A DNA stretch of 64,000 nucleotides from CAWFGS01 sp963815535. GTDB taxonomy: Bacteria; Pseudomonadota; Alphaproteobacteria; Sphingomonadales; Sphingomonadaceae. Shown one piece after another: positions 37,406 to 47,214 of this stretch. The translations under genes were made by a program, and so were the position numbers. The DNA lies in assembly GCA_963815535.1 (NCBI GenBank), contig CAWFGS010000002.1, forward strand, positions 248,001 through 312,000, written 5' to 3'. The number at the start of each line of letters is the position of its first letter. The stretch's first letter is position 1. Below the pieces are notes generated by a model. That model saw only the letters and a list, made by a program, of their open reading frames with translations, was not told the DNA's origin and ran no database searches.

Positions 37406-38370
37406 TGCGTCCGGCCCGGCCTCGCATCACAGCGCGCGCCGGGCCGAACCGCTTGCTAAGGCGCGCATTGCTGGCGTTGGGCGCACTGACGCTGGGCGGC
37501 TGCGTCCAGTCCTTCCCCGATCTGTCGCAGGCGCGCAGCCCGTGCCGGATGGAGCCGGGCGGCTGGTGCCAGTTCGTACGCGACACGGCGAAGCAAACGT
37601 ATGGGTACGCCATGCTCAGTTCCAACGCCTACCTGGACGAGGACACCTATACGCAGCTGCCCCCGGCCTTCGTCGTTCGTGACAAGGCGGATAACGACGA
37701 TAGCGGCCTCGCCTATTCGGTGTTCGACCGGTTCGCGGTAGGCGCGGATGGCAGCCAGGGTGCTTTAGAAGCGCATATCATCGCGTTTCGTGGGACCGAA
37801 GCGGGATCGACATCGGACATCTTTTCAGGATCGTTGGGCGATGCCCAGCGCGAAGGGGCGGCGATGGTCTATGCAGCCGAACGGGCGAAGCTGGATGCGC
37901 GCGGGCAATCCGCCGTCCCGATCGAAACCACCGGCCATTCGCTGGGCGGCGCGCTGGCCACGGAAATTTCGATCAACAATCCCGGCGTCAAGGCGTTCGT
38001 GTTCAACACGTCCCCTTTCTTTCGTGGCGATCCGATGGCGAACGACACGGACCGGGTGGCGGTGGCCGAACGGGGCGAGTTTCTGCGCGTACTCCGCCGG
38101 TACAAGGCATCGCCCGCTGCGGATGTGCTGACCATCAATTGTTCGCCATCGGCCAATGCCGGGGCCAAACATTCGATCCGGCGGCTGGGCGACTGCCTGA
38201 CCTGGATCGCGGCCTATGGCGACCGTGCGGCGTTCGCGACGCTGGCCCCCAACGGCATCGCGAAGCCCGAAGTCGAATGCGGAGCGGACGACAAACGCCA
38301 TCCCGGCACCGACGCCGTCATGCAAGAACCCTGCATTCATGCCGTGCGCCCCGAACCGCAGGACGGTTAG
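37405..38370 (+). CDS. Lipase-like lipoprotein (class 3 lipase fold)
   Basis: The intact 321-residue protein has a lipoprotein signal ending LGALTLGGC near residue 33, so it should be membrane-anchored. The alpha/beta-hydrolase nucleophile block is ETTGHSLGGALATEISINNP near residue 178, as in class 3 lipases, with IIAFRGTEAG (oxyanion and Arg) upstream. The substrate is unknown. The gene starts inside the stop of the cyclophilin gene and ends six bases before the tail of the LysR gene on the other strand. Confidence 0.82.
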   Translation: MRPARPRITARAGPNRLLRRALLALGALTLGGCVQSFPDLSQARSPCRMEPGGWCQFVRDTAKQTYGYAMLSSNAYLDEDTYTQLPPAFVVRDKADNDDSGLAYSVFDRFAVGADGSQGALEAHIIAFRGTEAGSTSDIFSGSLGDAQREGAAMVYAAERAKLDARGQSAVPIETTGHSLGGALATEISINNPGVKAFVFNTSPFFRGDPMANDTDRVAVAERGEFLRVLRRYKASPAADVLTINCSPSANAGAKHSIRRLGDCLTWIAAYGDRAAFATLAPNGIAKPEVECGADDKRHPGTDAVMQEPCIHAVRPEPQDG

Positions 38371-38376
38371 GGCGCG

Positions 38377-39261
38377 CTAAAGCTCCGCGTCCAGCATCCA
38401 GTCGTGGAATTGCCGCACGCTGCGTTCGCCCAACGCTTCGGGTTTGCACACGAACCAATAGCTGTAAGGGCTTTCGACTTCCAGATCGTATAGCTGCGTC
38501 AACCGCGTGTCGGCGGCGCGTTTCAGGTGATCGTCATGCATGATGGCGATCCCCAACCCTTGCGCTGCGGCTTCCAGTATCAGCTGCCCTGAATCGTAAT
38601 GATCGATTGCGGCAGGCTCCAGCCCGTCGAGCTTCAGCGCCTCTTTCCAGGCGACGAAACTGGCGGGCAATTCGCTGTGGATCAGGAAAGTCTGCTTGCC
38701 CAACCGGTCGAGGTCGGGTTTCGGCCCGAGATATTCGGCCGTTTCCGTCGAACAGATCGCATGCACGCTGTTGTAATCCAGCCGCACGGAATGCAGCGCC
38801 GGGTTCGGCCCTTCCGACAGGATAATCGCCGCGTCCAGCGTATCGCCGACGCGATCTTCCAGATGCGGGCCGGTGTCGATATCGATGTGCAGGCGCGGAT
38901 GCAGCTTGCGAAGGCCGGGCAGCTTGGGGAACAGCCGCTGACTGCCGAACAGGGGCAGGACGCCCAGATGCAGGCGTTGCAGCAGCGAGTTTTCCGACTG
39001 CCCTTCCACGGCCCGCGCCAACGCTTCGAATTCGGGATGAACCGCATCGTAGAACGCCTTGCCATCGTCGGTCAGCTGCATCGATTGGCGCGCGCGGGTG
39101 AACAGTTTCTTGCCGACGAATTCTTCCAGACTGACGATCCGGCGCGACAGGGCCGACGGGCTGAGGCCGAGTTCGTCGGCGGCGGCACGCGCACTGCCGA
39201 GGCGGACGGTCCGCATGAACGCCTCCAGCGCGCGGAGAGGGGGAAGTCGGCGAAGAGCCAT
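38377..39261 (-). CDS. LysR-family transcriptional regulator
   Basis: The 294-residue protein has the winged helix-turn-helix at the N-terminus (LRALEAFMRTVRLGSARAAADELGLSPSALSRRIVSLE; central part GSARAAADELGLSPSALSRR). The substrate-binding domain follows. The pattern resembles the GcvA subgroup, but no target is adjacent and divergent, which is the usual LysR layout. It is intact. Downstream, convergent, is the lipase-like lipoprotein; upstream is corC on the same strand. Confidence 0.9.
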   Translation of the reverse strand: MALRRLPPLRALEAFMRTVRLGSARAAADELGLSPSALSRRIVSLEEFVGKKLFTRARQSMQLTDDGKAFYDAVHPEFEALARAVEGQSENSLLQRLHLGVLPLFGSQRLFPKLPGLRKLHPRLHIDIDTGPHLEDRVGDTLDAAIILSEGPNPALHSVRLDYNSVHAICSTETAEYLGPKPDLDRLGKQTFLIHSELPASFVAWKEALKLDGLEPAAIDHYDSGQLILEAAAQGLGIAIMHDDHLKRAADTRLTQLYDLEVESPYSYWFVCKPEALGERSVRQFHDWMLDAEL

Positions 39262-39329
39262 GCATCATAGATGGGTGGCGCCCCCCCGATTGTCGAGGGA
39301 TAAACCACCGCCCTACAAATGATATCCGG

Positions 39330-40262
39330 TCAGTCCGCAACCTCTTCCACAGGCACGACCGGCTGGTGCAGGCGCAGGCGCGTGACATGGGTGTCGTTGC
39401 CGTCCATCACCTCGATTTTCCAGCCGCTGGGATGTTCCACAACCGCGCCGACGGGCGGCACCTGTTCAGCCAGGACATAGGCGAGGCCGCCCAGCGTATC
39501 GACCAACTCTTCGACCTCCGCCAGATGCGGATCGACCAGTTTGGCCACGTCGTCCAGTTCCGCGCGCGCATCGCAATCCCACATGCCGTCGCCGATCGAC
39601 ACGATCAGTTCTTCGGGCGCATCGTCGTGCTCGTCTTCGATCGAACCGACGATTTCCTCCACCAGATCTTCGATCGTGATGATCCCGTCCGTGCCCGAAT
39701 ATTCGTCCAGCACCACCGCCAGATGCACCCGCCGCGCGCGCATGTCGGCCAGCACGTCCAGCGCGTTGCGCGATTGCGGGACGTAAAGGGGCTGGCGCAT
39801 CAGGCCGGTCCAGTCCGATGGCGGTTCTTCCCCGGTGGCGAGGTACGGGAAGATGTCCTTGATATGCATCATGCCGATCACGTCATCCAGCGTATCGCGA
39901 TAGACCGGCATCCGCGAATGACCGTGTTCGGCGAACGCAGCGACGATTTCCGCCCAGCTTTCCGCCGCGTTCAGCGCAATGATCTCCTTGCGCGGAATGG
40001 CCATGTCGTCCGCATCGTGTTCGCTGAAATGAAGAAGGTTGCGGAGCATCTGGCGTTCCACTCCGGACAGGTCGCCGCCGTCGGACGGGGTTTCGCCGGT
40101 ATCGGGGTTTTCGCCCTCATGCTCGTCGATCGCTTCTTCCAGCTGCGCGCGCAGGGACCGTTCGCGCGCGGGGTCGAACAGGCGGCGTACCGCGCCCAGC
40201 AGGCCGGTGCTACTCTCCGCCTCTCCTGCGGTGGGGGCGGATTGGGTGTCGTTTTCGGGCAT
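39330..40262 (-). CDS. corC: CorC/HlyC-type protein with CBS pair and transporter-associated domain
   Basis: The 310-residue protein has a variable acidic N-terminus and a CBS pair (DDMAIPRKEIIAL, then DVLADMRARRVHLAVVLDEYSGTDG; quoted in part). The C-terminal CorC_HlyC domain contains LGGLAYVLAEQVPPVG. It lacks membrane helices, as the short CorC/YbeX form does. It is linked to Mg/Co efflux and in several bacteria to ribosome maturation with YbeY. I chose the ATG at 40262, six bases after the ybeY stop. In related genomes lnt follows; here a LysR gene does. Confidence 0.93.
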   Translation of the reverse strand: MPENDTQSAPTAGEAESSTGLLGAVRRLFDPARERSLRAQLEEAIDEHEGENPDTGETPSDGGDLSGVERQMLRNLLHFSEHDADDMAIPRKEIIALNAAESWAEIVAAFAEHGHSRMPVYRDTLDDVIGMMHIKDIFPYLATGEEPPSDWTGLMRQPLYVPQSRNALDVLADMRARRVHLAVVLDEYSGTDGIITIEDLVEEIVGSIEDEHDDAPEELIVSIGDGMWDCDARAELDDVAKLVDPHLAEVEELVDTLGGLAYVLAEQVPPVGAVVEHPSGWKIEVMDGNDTHVTRLRLHQPVVPVEEVAD

Positions 40263-40267
40263 GGCCC

Positions 40268-40774
40268 TTATTGTGTATCCTCGTGATGATGGTCGTGAAT
40301 GGCATATGGGTCGGGAAGGCCGATCTGTGCAAGCGCCTTTATCTCCAACGCCTCCATCGCATCGGCCTGCGCGGCGTTCGCCACATGGTCGTGCCCCGCC
40401 AGATGCAGCAGGCCGTGGATCAGCAGATGGGTGGCATGATCGGCCAGCGCAATGCGCTTTTCCGCCGCCTCGCGCTCGCATGTTTCGTAAGCCAGCGCGA
40501 TATCGCCGAGCAGCACGGGCGGGCCGTCCGCGCCAAGGTCGCGCAATTCATCGGCGGTCTGCATCGGGAAGGACAGCACATTGGTCGGCCGATCGCGTGC
40601 ACGCCATTCGCGGTTGAGCGCATGGACCTGCGCGTCGGTCGTGAACAGGACGCTGATGCAAAGGCGACCGTTCGCCAGCCCCGCCTCGACTGCGCTGGCG
40701 GCAAGGGCAGCGCGGTCCGCCAACCCCTGCCATTCGCCTGCCGGCCATCCTTCGACATCGCAATCGACAATCAT
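40268..40774 (-). CDS. ybeY: Endoribonuclease YbeY (16S rRNA maturation)
   Basis: The 168-residue protein has the YbeY zinc motif HLLIHGLLHLAGHDH (HxxxHxxxxxH) near residue 125 and the RPTNVLSFP block near residue 65. It takes part in 16S rRNA 3' end processing and ribosome quality control. The ATG at 40774 is preferred to one 15 codons upstream because the extra residues are not conserved. It is intact and followed six bases later by corC. Normally phoH lies directly upstream; here two other genes intervene. Confidence 0.95.
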   Translation of the reverse strand: MIVDCDVEGWPAGEWQGLADRAALAASAVEAGLANGRLCISVLFTTDAQVHALNREWRARDRPTNVLSFPMQTADELRDLGADGPPVLLGDIALAYETCEREAAEKRIALADHATHLLIHGLLHLAGHDHVANAAQADAMEALEIKALAQIGLPDPYAIHDHHHEDTQ

Positions 40775-40863
40775 CGAGCCATCGCAGCGCACTCGGTTCG
40801 TCGCTGCCTGGCAACACATGGACCGGATGTTACACGGTCCTGACGAAGAAACCGCCGCACCTC

Positions 40864-41103
40864 TCAGTCCATGCCTTCCTTGCGCGCACCCGTGATCATC
40901 GCGCGCGCGATGTCGCGCACCGCCGCATTGTCCTGCGTCCCGTCATCAGCCGGATCGCCCAGCATATCCAGGCTGCCTTCGAGGAAGTCGAGCAGGCCGG
41001 GATGCGCGTTCTCGACATATTCGATGGTCTTGAACAGCAAATGCTGTGTCGCGATCTCGCGGCGACGCGTTTCGATGGCGGTGGTGGAGGGGGTGTCGGT
41101 CAT
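40864..41103 (-). CDS. Small helical protein of unknown function, 79 residues
   Basis: The corrected start is MTDTPSTTAIETRRRE; the rest is helical and acidic (HLLFKTIEYVENAHPGLLDFLEGSLDML, partial, then DIARAMITGARKEGMD). I know no family name. It has good GC composition and codon use like its neighbours, unlike the AT-richer gene upstream. It lies between that gene and ybeY on the same strand. The stretch 41104-41275 upstream holds nothing I can assign. Confidence 0.55.
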   Translation of the reverse strand: MTDTPSTTAIETRRREIATQHLLFKTIEYVENAHPGLLDFLEGSLDMLGDPADDGTQDNAAVRDIARAMITGARKEGMD

Positions 41104-41275
41104 GAATGCTCCTTGGGTGCGATGTCCGATCTCGAATGCCGGACGATATGGCGGTTGCCCATAGCGAAATGGCACGGCGTAGGACAGGGGAAGGGATGGT
41201 TTGAAAACGTCGAAAGCGGTTGAATCGCTCCGGCTGCTTGTGGGGTGGAAAGCGGACGGACGACTTCTGACTGCT

Positions 41276-41936
41276 TCAGTCAATTGGCAGCGCCTTACGA
41301 TGCAAGCCGCGACCACGAACGACCAAGTATTTCCAAAAAATCATCACAGGTGCCAGAACGGCTGTGGAGAGCGAGCCACACGAGCGGCGATCCCGACTGA
41401 AACTGAATGAGTAGAAATGCTGTGAGTGCAGCAATGGTGCCTCCCAGCATCCGCGAAATATGCGCGGCAATTCGATAGCGCCCCTTTAGGCCGGAACCAA
41501 AAGCTGCCCGCACGTCGATGACTGTATGCAATATGCCGATAGTTCCGAATACCGCCATTAAGATCCCGGCCCCATCTCCGGTAGTGAGCAGGTAGCCACC
41601 CGCGCCAGCCATCACGACGAAAGCCATAAAGAGAATCACGTAGATTGCTCGGTAAGAGCTTCCCTCAAGACCAGCGCGATCAACGGCGTAGCGATAGCCC
41701 ATAACGGCAAGGTAAAGGACAAAGAACGCCAAGCTAAGAAAAAAGATGCTTTGTTCATGCCATGCTATGACTAAGCCGGTTGTCCCGACGCCGACCATCC
41801 CGAGAGTAAATAGCCGCCCGGACCAAATATGAATCGTATGTGGCGACGTAATTAACCGTGAAGAGACCGCAAGTATCGCCCCTAATATGCCAGCGAACCC
41901 AAAAGCTGCATGCGTCCAGACTATCGTATCATACAT
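41276..41936 (-). CDS. Polytopic membrane protein (DUF2306-like), AT-richer, one frameshift
   Basis: About 219 residues after correction, with seven or so hydrophobic segments. The first block HAAFGFAGILGAILAVSSR and HIWSGRLFTLGMVGVGTTGL resemble DUF2306 membrane proteins; this is a by-eye assignment. Near 41362 one extra C shifts the frame; without it the protein ends with VLAPVMIFWKYLVVRG. I chose the ATG at 41936 because GGGGCA lies just before it; ATGs at 41948 and 41966 are alternatives. The composition is lower in GC than its neighbours and it splits the usual phoH-ybeY pair. Confidence 0.6.
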
Positions 41937-42099
41937 TTTTTGCCCCATTTCCCGCGATATCGGCACGAGCTGTGGGAAAGCACGCTACAACATCAATTAA
42001 ACCTTCAAATTCGTGTGTCGCGTAATTCGATCAACAAGACAAGCCATCTAAAAGTGATGCCGCTATTAGCGTCCGCAATTGGGTCGCTAGCGGCCATAG

Positions 42100-43241
42100 T
42101 CAGCCCTCTCCCTCGTAAGCCTCCACGATGCGGCCCACGATCGGGTGGCGGACCACGTCGGCGCGGCTGAAGCGGGTTATGCCGATGGCTTCGACGCCCT
42201 CCAGCCGATCGACCGCATCGGCAAGGCCGCTCATCCGGTCGCCGCCGGGGATATCGACCTGTTTGGGGTCGCCGCACACCACCATGCGGCTGTTCTGGCC
42301 GAAGCGGGTCAGGAACATCTTCATCTGTTCGCGCGTGGTGTTCTGCGCCTCGTCCAGAATTACGAACGCATCGGCCAGCGTGCGCCCGCGCATGAAGGCG
42401 ATGGGGGCAATCTCGATCTCTCCGCTGGCGATCCGGCGTTCCACCTGTTCGGGCGGCATGCAATCGTACAGCGCATCGTAGAGCGGGCGCAGATAGGGAT
42501 CGACCTTCTCCTTCATATCGCCGGGCAGGAAGCCGAGCTTCTCGCCCGCCTCGACCGCCGGGCGCGACAGGATCAGGCGCTGCACGCTGCCCGTGATCAG
42601 CTGGCTGACCGCCTGCGCCACCGCGACATAGGTTTTGCCCGTGCCTGCCGGGCCGAGCGCGAAGATCACATCGTCCGTCACCAGTTGGCGCATATATCGG
42701 CCCTGCATTTCGGACCGGGGCACGATCGTCTTGCGCCGGGTGCGTATCGAAATGGCCGGGCCGTTTGCGCCGTTTCGAGCGCCGTCCTTCGACACGATGC
42801 CGTCGAATGTCGGTTCGTTCGACATGGCGATCACCGCCTCGATCGCGCCGCTGTCGATCTCCTGCCCGCTGGCGATCCGGTCGTACAGGGACTGCAGAAC
42901 ATCGCGCGCGCGCGCGGTCGCATCCTCCGGCCCTTCGATATGCAGCCGATCCCCGCGCGCCGAGATGAACACGCCGAGCCGGTTTTCCACCTGCACCAGA
43001 TTGGCATCGAACTGCCCGAACAGGGGCACGAGCAGCGATTGATCGTCGAACCCCATATCGATCGCCACCCTGCGAACCGCGCGTCCCCCAAAATGGGCGG
43101 CTGGGGGGAAGGCGAAAACGCCACTGACGCGCCTTCCGATGTGATCGAAGCCGATTTTACGGAACGGGACTTACCCGGTTGGGATTTGCCGGGTGGGATT
43201 TTGGCGGGTTGGGTTTTGCCGGGTTGGGATTTTCTGGCCAT
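42100..43241 (-). CDS. phoH: PhoH-family ATPase, one frameshift near 43067
   Basis: About 380 residues after correction. The ATPase core has GPAGTGKTYVAVAQAVSQL (Walker A) near residue 190 and AFVILDEAQNTTREQMKMFL (Walker B) near residue 275, then SRMVVCGDPKQVDIPGG. PhoH/YbeZ proteins are RNA-linked ATPases that act with YbeY. The N-terminus carries a Lys/Pro/Gln-rich repeat (QPGK-type). The start at 43241 has AAGGA before it and lies nine bases after miaB; one extra G near 43067 separates this tail from the core. The ATG at 43068 would give the core alone. Confidence 0.9.
43171..43230. repeat. Degenerate 15-bp tandem repeat in the phoH N-terminus
   Basis: About four head-to-tail copies of a unit like CCGGGTTGGGATTTG lie on the plus strand; read on the minus strand they encode a five-residue repeat of the form Pro-Gly-Lys-x-Gln/Pro. 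Units differ by one to three bases. The repeat is inside the coding region of phoH and keeps its frame. Confidence 0.7.
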
Positions 43242-43250
43242 GCGGTCCTT

Positions 43251-44692
43251 TCATACGATGTCATCGAAGATAGGCGCTGCAATGCGGGCGGCAAGCGGTA
43301 TCGTCGTGAGCGGAGCGCAAAGGAACAACGACCGATCAAAGTTGTATCGGCGTTCGAGCTTCCCGTCAGCCATAGTCCCCGCGATCGAGACCTGCCCCGC
43401 TTCTTCTAGGCGCACGCGCACCATGTCGCCGATGGCGGCCTCGCCGATGAAGTGGACCGATTGCAGCCAAGGCGATTTGCCCAGCCATTGGCCGGGGAGC
43501 TTGCCGGGGCGTTCGACCAGCACGTCGCAGGTCTGGCCCAGGCTGGCCCGGTTGAACGCCTGTTGGTCGCGGCGCAAGCTGGCCTGCAGGCGTTGCAGGC
43601 GTTCGTCCATTATTTCAGGCGCGACCTGGCCGTCCATCGTGGCGGCAGGCGTGCCGGGGCGGGGCGAATATTTGAAGCTGTAGGCTTGCGCGTACCCCAC
43701 CGCATCGACGATCCGCAAAGTGTCTTCGAACTCGGCATCGGTTTCGCCGGGAAAACCGACGATGAAATCGCCCGACAATCGCCAGATCGGGGCGTGCCGC
43801 GCGGAACCGTTCGAGCAGGCGCAGGTAGCTTTCGGCCGTGTGGCTGCGGTTCATCGCTTTCAACACGCGGTCGCTGCCCGATTGCACCGGCAGAGTGCAG
43901 ATACGGCATCAGCTTGGCCACATCCCCATGCGCGGCGATCAGATCGTCGTCCATATCGGCGGGATGGCTGGTGGTGTAGCGGATGCGGACGCAATCGGGG
44001 ATCGCCGCAACCGCGCGGATCAGGCCCGCCATGCCGACGGCGCGCCCGCGTTCGTCCTCGCCCGTCCAGGCGCTGACATTCTGGCCCAGCAGCGTAATCT
44101 CCTTCGCGCCCGCATCGACCAGCCGCTTCGCTTCTTCCACCAGATCGGTGAAGGGGCGGCTGATTTCCGCGCCGCGCGTATAGGGCACCACGCAATAGGT
44201 GCAGAATTTGTCGCACCCCTCCTGAATGGTCAGGAAAGCGGATGGCGGCGCTTTCCTGCGGCGGGGCAGGGCCGCGAATTTCGCATCGGCGGGCATATCC
44301 GTATCGGTGGAACGTTTGCCGTCCACCGCTGCATCGATCATGCCGGGCAGCCGGTGATAGGCCTGCGGGCCGACCACCATGCTGACGGCGGGGGCGCGCG
44401 CCATGATCTCGTCCCCTTCCGCCTGCGCGACGCAGCCGGCGACGGCGATCAACGGTTTGGTCCGTTCGTCCTTACCCTTCAGCAATCTGCCGATATCGGA
44501 ATAGACTTTTTCCGCCGCCTTTTCGCGGATGTGGCAAGTGTTGAGCACGACCAGATCGGCATCTTCGCCATCCGCTGCGGGCGCGATGCCGCGTTCGGCC
44601 AGCATTTCGCCCATGCGTTCCCCGTCATAGACGTTCATCTGGCAGCCGAAGCTTTTGACCCGGAAGGTCTTGGGGGCGGTGGTTTTCTGCAT
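43251..44692 (-). CDS. miaB: tRNA-2-methylthio-N6-dimethylallyladenosine synthase MiaB, frameshifted
   Basis: About 478 residues after correction. The N-terminal methylthiotransferase domain has KSFGCQMNVYDGERM, VLNTCHIREKA and AVAGCVAQAEG (three Fe-S cysteines). The radical-SAM motif is EGCDKFCTYCVVPYTRG near residue 165. The TRAM domain is at the C-terminus. MiaB adds a methylthio group to i6A37 of tRNAs. Breaks near 43900, 43785 and their surroundings place LHLPVQSGSDRVLKAMNR and GDFIVGFPGETDAEFE in other frames. phoH starts nine bases after its stop, so they form one transcript. Confidence 0.92.
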
Positions 44693-44733
44693 GGGGCCGC
44701 ATCTATGCGTTCGGCCCCCGTGGCGCAAGCGAG

Positions 44734-45598
44734 CTACCGGTTGGGCGGGTTGTAACGGACCGGCACGACATCGTGTTCGAAGGGCGGCAGGGGGCGGTCC
44801 AGCGTGGTCAGCAGCGCCGCCTCGATCGCATCGCGCGCGCGTGCGCCGATGGCCTTGCGATCGCCGAAATCTTCCGGGCTGAACGGCATCAGGAAATGCA
44901 TCTTGAGTGGAAAAGTGCCGCGCCGGGATAGCAGGCGTTTGGCGTTGTTGAAGCCGCCTTCGTCGCCCGTCCAGCCGATATCGGCGGCAACCGCGCCGTA
45001 ATCCATCACCACCGGCTGCACCATGATGCCGGGCGGCGGCGGTTCCAGCACGCCGAGCATGGCGGTCTTGAACGCCAGCAGCGATTGCCCGTCGGTGGTC
45101 GTCCCTTCGGGAAAGACCGTCACGCGATCGCCGCCCAGCAACGCATCGCGCAAGGTATCGACTTGCGCACCGACGGCGGAACGATCGCCGCGGCGCACGA
45201 ATATCGTCCGGTTCATGCGCGCCATCGCGCCGATGACGGGCACCGTGCCGACTTCGTATTTCGCGACGAAAGCGGTCCCGGTCGCGCCCGCCAGCGCCAG
45301 AATATCGAGCCAGGAGATGTGGTTGGAAACGAACAGCACCTTGCCCGTCAGAGGCGCGCCGATCCGTTCCACTCGCGCGCCAGCGATGTGCGCGCTGTAG
45401 CGCAAAAACAGGCGGGGAATGGGGGAGGTGGGGCGAAACGCGCGCCACGCGTAATGCAGCGGCACGAACACCAGCAGCAATGCGATCAGGCAAAGCAGGC
45501 GCGTCGCAAACCGCAGCCAGCCGCCCGGGGTCAACGGCGTCGAATTCCCCGCGATCCGCAGCAATCCGCAGATCGGCGGGCGTACCGGGTTCGATCAT
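44734..45598 (-). CDS. plsC: 1-acyl-sn-glycerol-3-phosphate acyltransferase
   Basis: About 285 residues. The first third has a membrane helix (LLCLIALLLVFVPLHYAW). The acyltransferase motif FVSNHISWLDIL (NHxxxxD) is near residue 95 and VTVFPEGTTTDGQ (EGT) near residue 165. The enzyme makes phosphatidic acid. An ATG at 45598, ten bases after the fur stop, is the likely start if one extra base near 45565 is removed; otherwise a TTG at 45564 gives an intact 276-residue form. Together with plsX and fabH in this window it belongs to membrane lipid synthesis. Confidence 0.87.
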
Positions 45599-45608
45599 TA
45601 ACGGACCG

Positions 45609-46071
45609 TCATTGGGGGGCCGGTTCGGCGTCGCCGCCGGGTTTTGCATCCTGCGGCCGGTCCAGCTTCACCGCGTACAGTTCCATTCGGTGATCGACCA
45701 GACGATAGCCGAGCTTGTGCGCGATCTGTTTCTGCAACGCTTCCAGTTCGGGATCGACGAATTCCACCACCTTGCCGCTTTCGACGTCGATCAGATGGTC
45801 GTGATGCGCTTCGGGTGCGGCTTCGTAACGGGCGCGGCCATCGCCGAAATCGTGGCGGTCCAGATATGCCCGCTTCTTCGAACAGGCGCACCGTGCGGTA
45901 GACGGTGGCGATGGAGATTTTGGGATCGAGCGCGTTGGCGCGCGAATGCACGGATTCGACATCCGGGTGGTCGTCGCTTTCCGACAGAACCCGCGCGATG
46001 ATGCGCCGCTGTTCGGTGATACGCAGCCCGCGATCGGCGCATAATTGTTCAAGATCGATGCGCTGTTGCAA
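45609..46071 (-). CDS. fur: Fur-family regulator, one frameshift near 45870
   Basis: About 153 residues after correction. The DNA-binding half reads LCADRGLRITEQRRIIARVL and SIATVYRTVRLFEEAG. The dimerisation half has AHHDHLIDVESGKVVEF. In classical Fur this block is HHDHLxCxxC; here the two cysteines are absent, as in the Fur/Mur-like regulators of alphaproteobacteria, so it lacks the structural zinc site and may respond to iron or manganese. The break is one extra base near 45870. It is followed by plsC on the same strand. Confidence 0.88.
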
Positions 46072-46178
46072 ATGAAACCCCGAATTGTGCCCGAACCATC
46101 AATACGCCGGGAAAAACGTGCGACATCCCTACATGGGATGCCGCACCTTCTCAAGCATCGAGGGTATGGCCAGCCCTA

Positions 46179-46622
46179 TTATGTGTTCGTTTTGGCCGGG
46201 CGGCCGCGTTTCTGACCAGGCTTGCGACCCAGGCCGATCTTCTTCGCCAGTTCGCGGCGTTTTTCCGCGTAATCGGGGGCGACCATCGGGTAATCGGCGG
46301 GCAGGTTCCAGCGCGCGCGATACTCTTCCGGGCTCATGTCGTAATTGGTGCGAAGATAGCGTTTGAGCATTTTCAGCTTCTTGCCGTCTTCCAGACACAC
46401 GATGTAATCGGGTTTCACAGACGCGCGAATGGACACCGCCGGATCGGGGCGTTCCTCTTCCACTTCCACCGGGTTGCCAAGTCCGGCCAACGCACTGTGA
46501 ATGCTGGTGATCAGCATCGGCACGTCTTCGACATCGACGTTGTTGTTGCTGACATGCGCGGCCACGATGTCCGATGTCAGCGTGATGAGCATTTCATTGT
46601 TGTCGGTTTCGGTGTTGTCCAT
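46179..46622 (-). CDS. mucR: MucR/Ros-family transcriptional regulator
   Basis: The intact 147-residue protein has an acidic N-terminus. The MucR domain includes DYIVCLEDGKKLKMLKRYLRT and YDMSPEEYRARWNLPADYPMVAP (partial), followed by a basic tail ending with GRKPGQKRGRPAKTNT. The MucR/Ros family controls exopolysaccharide, motility and cell-cycle genes in alphaproteobacteria. Here the second zinc cysteine region is altered (Cys present only in IVCLED). It has its own strong promoter at 46691-46719. Confidence 0.92.
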   Translation of the reverse strand: MDNTETDNNEMLITLTSDIVAAHVSNNNVDVEDVPMLITSIHSALAGLGNPVEVEEERPDPAVSIRASVKPDYIVCLEDGKKLKMLKRYLRTNYDMSPEEYRARWNLPADYPMVAPDYAEKRRELAKKIGLGRKPGQKRGRPAKTNT

Positions 46623-46690
46623 GATTTGTTCCGTTCGTAATCAGAATGTTCGGTCGGTCCGTCGCAACTGTGGCGACAACCATACACCTT

Positions 46691-46719
46691 TGTATAAAAG
46701 CTGGACCGGTAAATTACAA
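46691..46719 (-). promoter_or_regulatory. Sigma-70-like promoter of mucR
   Basis: Read on the minus strand, TTGTAA (46719-46714) and TATACA (46696-46691) are separated by exactly 17 bases. The implied start point leaves a leader of about 60 bases before the mucR ATG at 46622. The flanking 46623-46777 region is AT-rich and holds no gene. Confidence 0.55.
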
Positions 46720-46777
46720 TGCGAACAGGGACGATCGATTACATAAAAGTGCAAGCAGTCAAGCGCCGGGCATAACT

Positions 46778-47204
46778 TTACAGCGATTTGGCATAGGTAA
46801 TGGCATCCAACCGCGAACCGTCCGACGTGGTGTAATAACGGGGCCGATGCCCGATCCGCGTAAAGCCGCAGCGCTCGTACAATGAAACCGCCGGATTGTT
46901 CTGCCGCATTTCGAGGAACAGCCTCACTGCCCCCCGTTCCCTAGCGTCATCGAACAATCGTTCCAGCAGCGCCGCACCAATACCGCGCCCGCGTTTCGCA
47001 GGCGTGACGCCGATCAGCAGCAGTTCTTCTTCACCTGCAACGAAGCGTGACAGGACGAACCCGTCGGCATCCGCCAGCCGGTAGAACGTGCCGGGAAACA
47101 ACAGCGCATCCTCGATCTGTTTGCGCGTCCATGCCTCCCCCCAATGGGGATCGAAGGCGGCTTTCATGATTTCCATCAGCCGATCGATGTCGGCTTCGCC
47201 CCAT
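46778..47204 (-). CDS. rimI: Ribosomal-protein-alanine N-acetyltransferase RimI, one base extra at the start
   Basis: About 141 residues. The GNAT fold is clear, with LLLIGVTPAKRGRGIGAALLERL (acetyl-CoA loop RGRGIG) near residue 75 and FLEMRQNNPAVSLYERCGF near residue 105 (each quoted in part). RimI acetylates the N-terminus of ribosomal protein S18. The natural start is the ATG at 47204 if one G is removed from the GGGG after it. It directly follows tsaB, a common pairing in which both proteins belong to tRNA/ribosome modification. Confidence 0.88.
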
Positions 47205-47214
47205 GCGCCACGCC

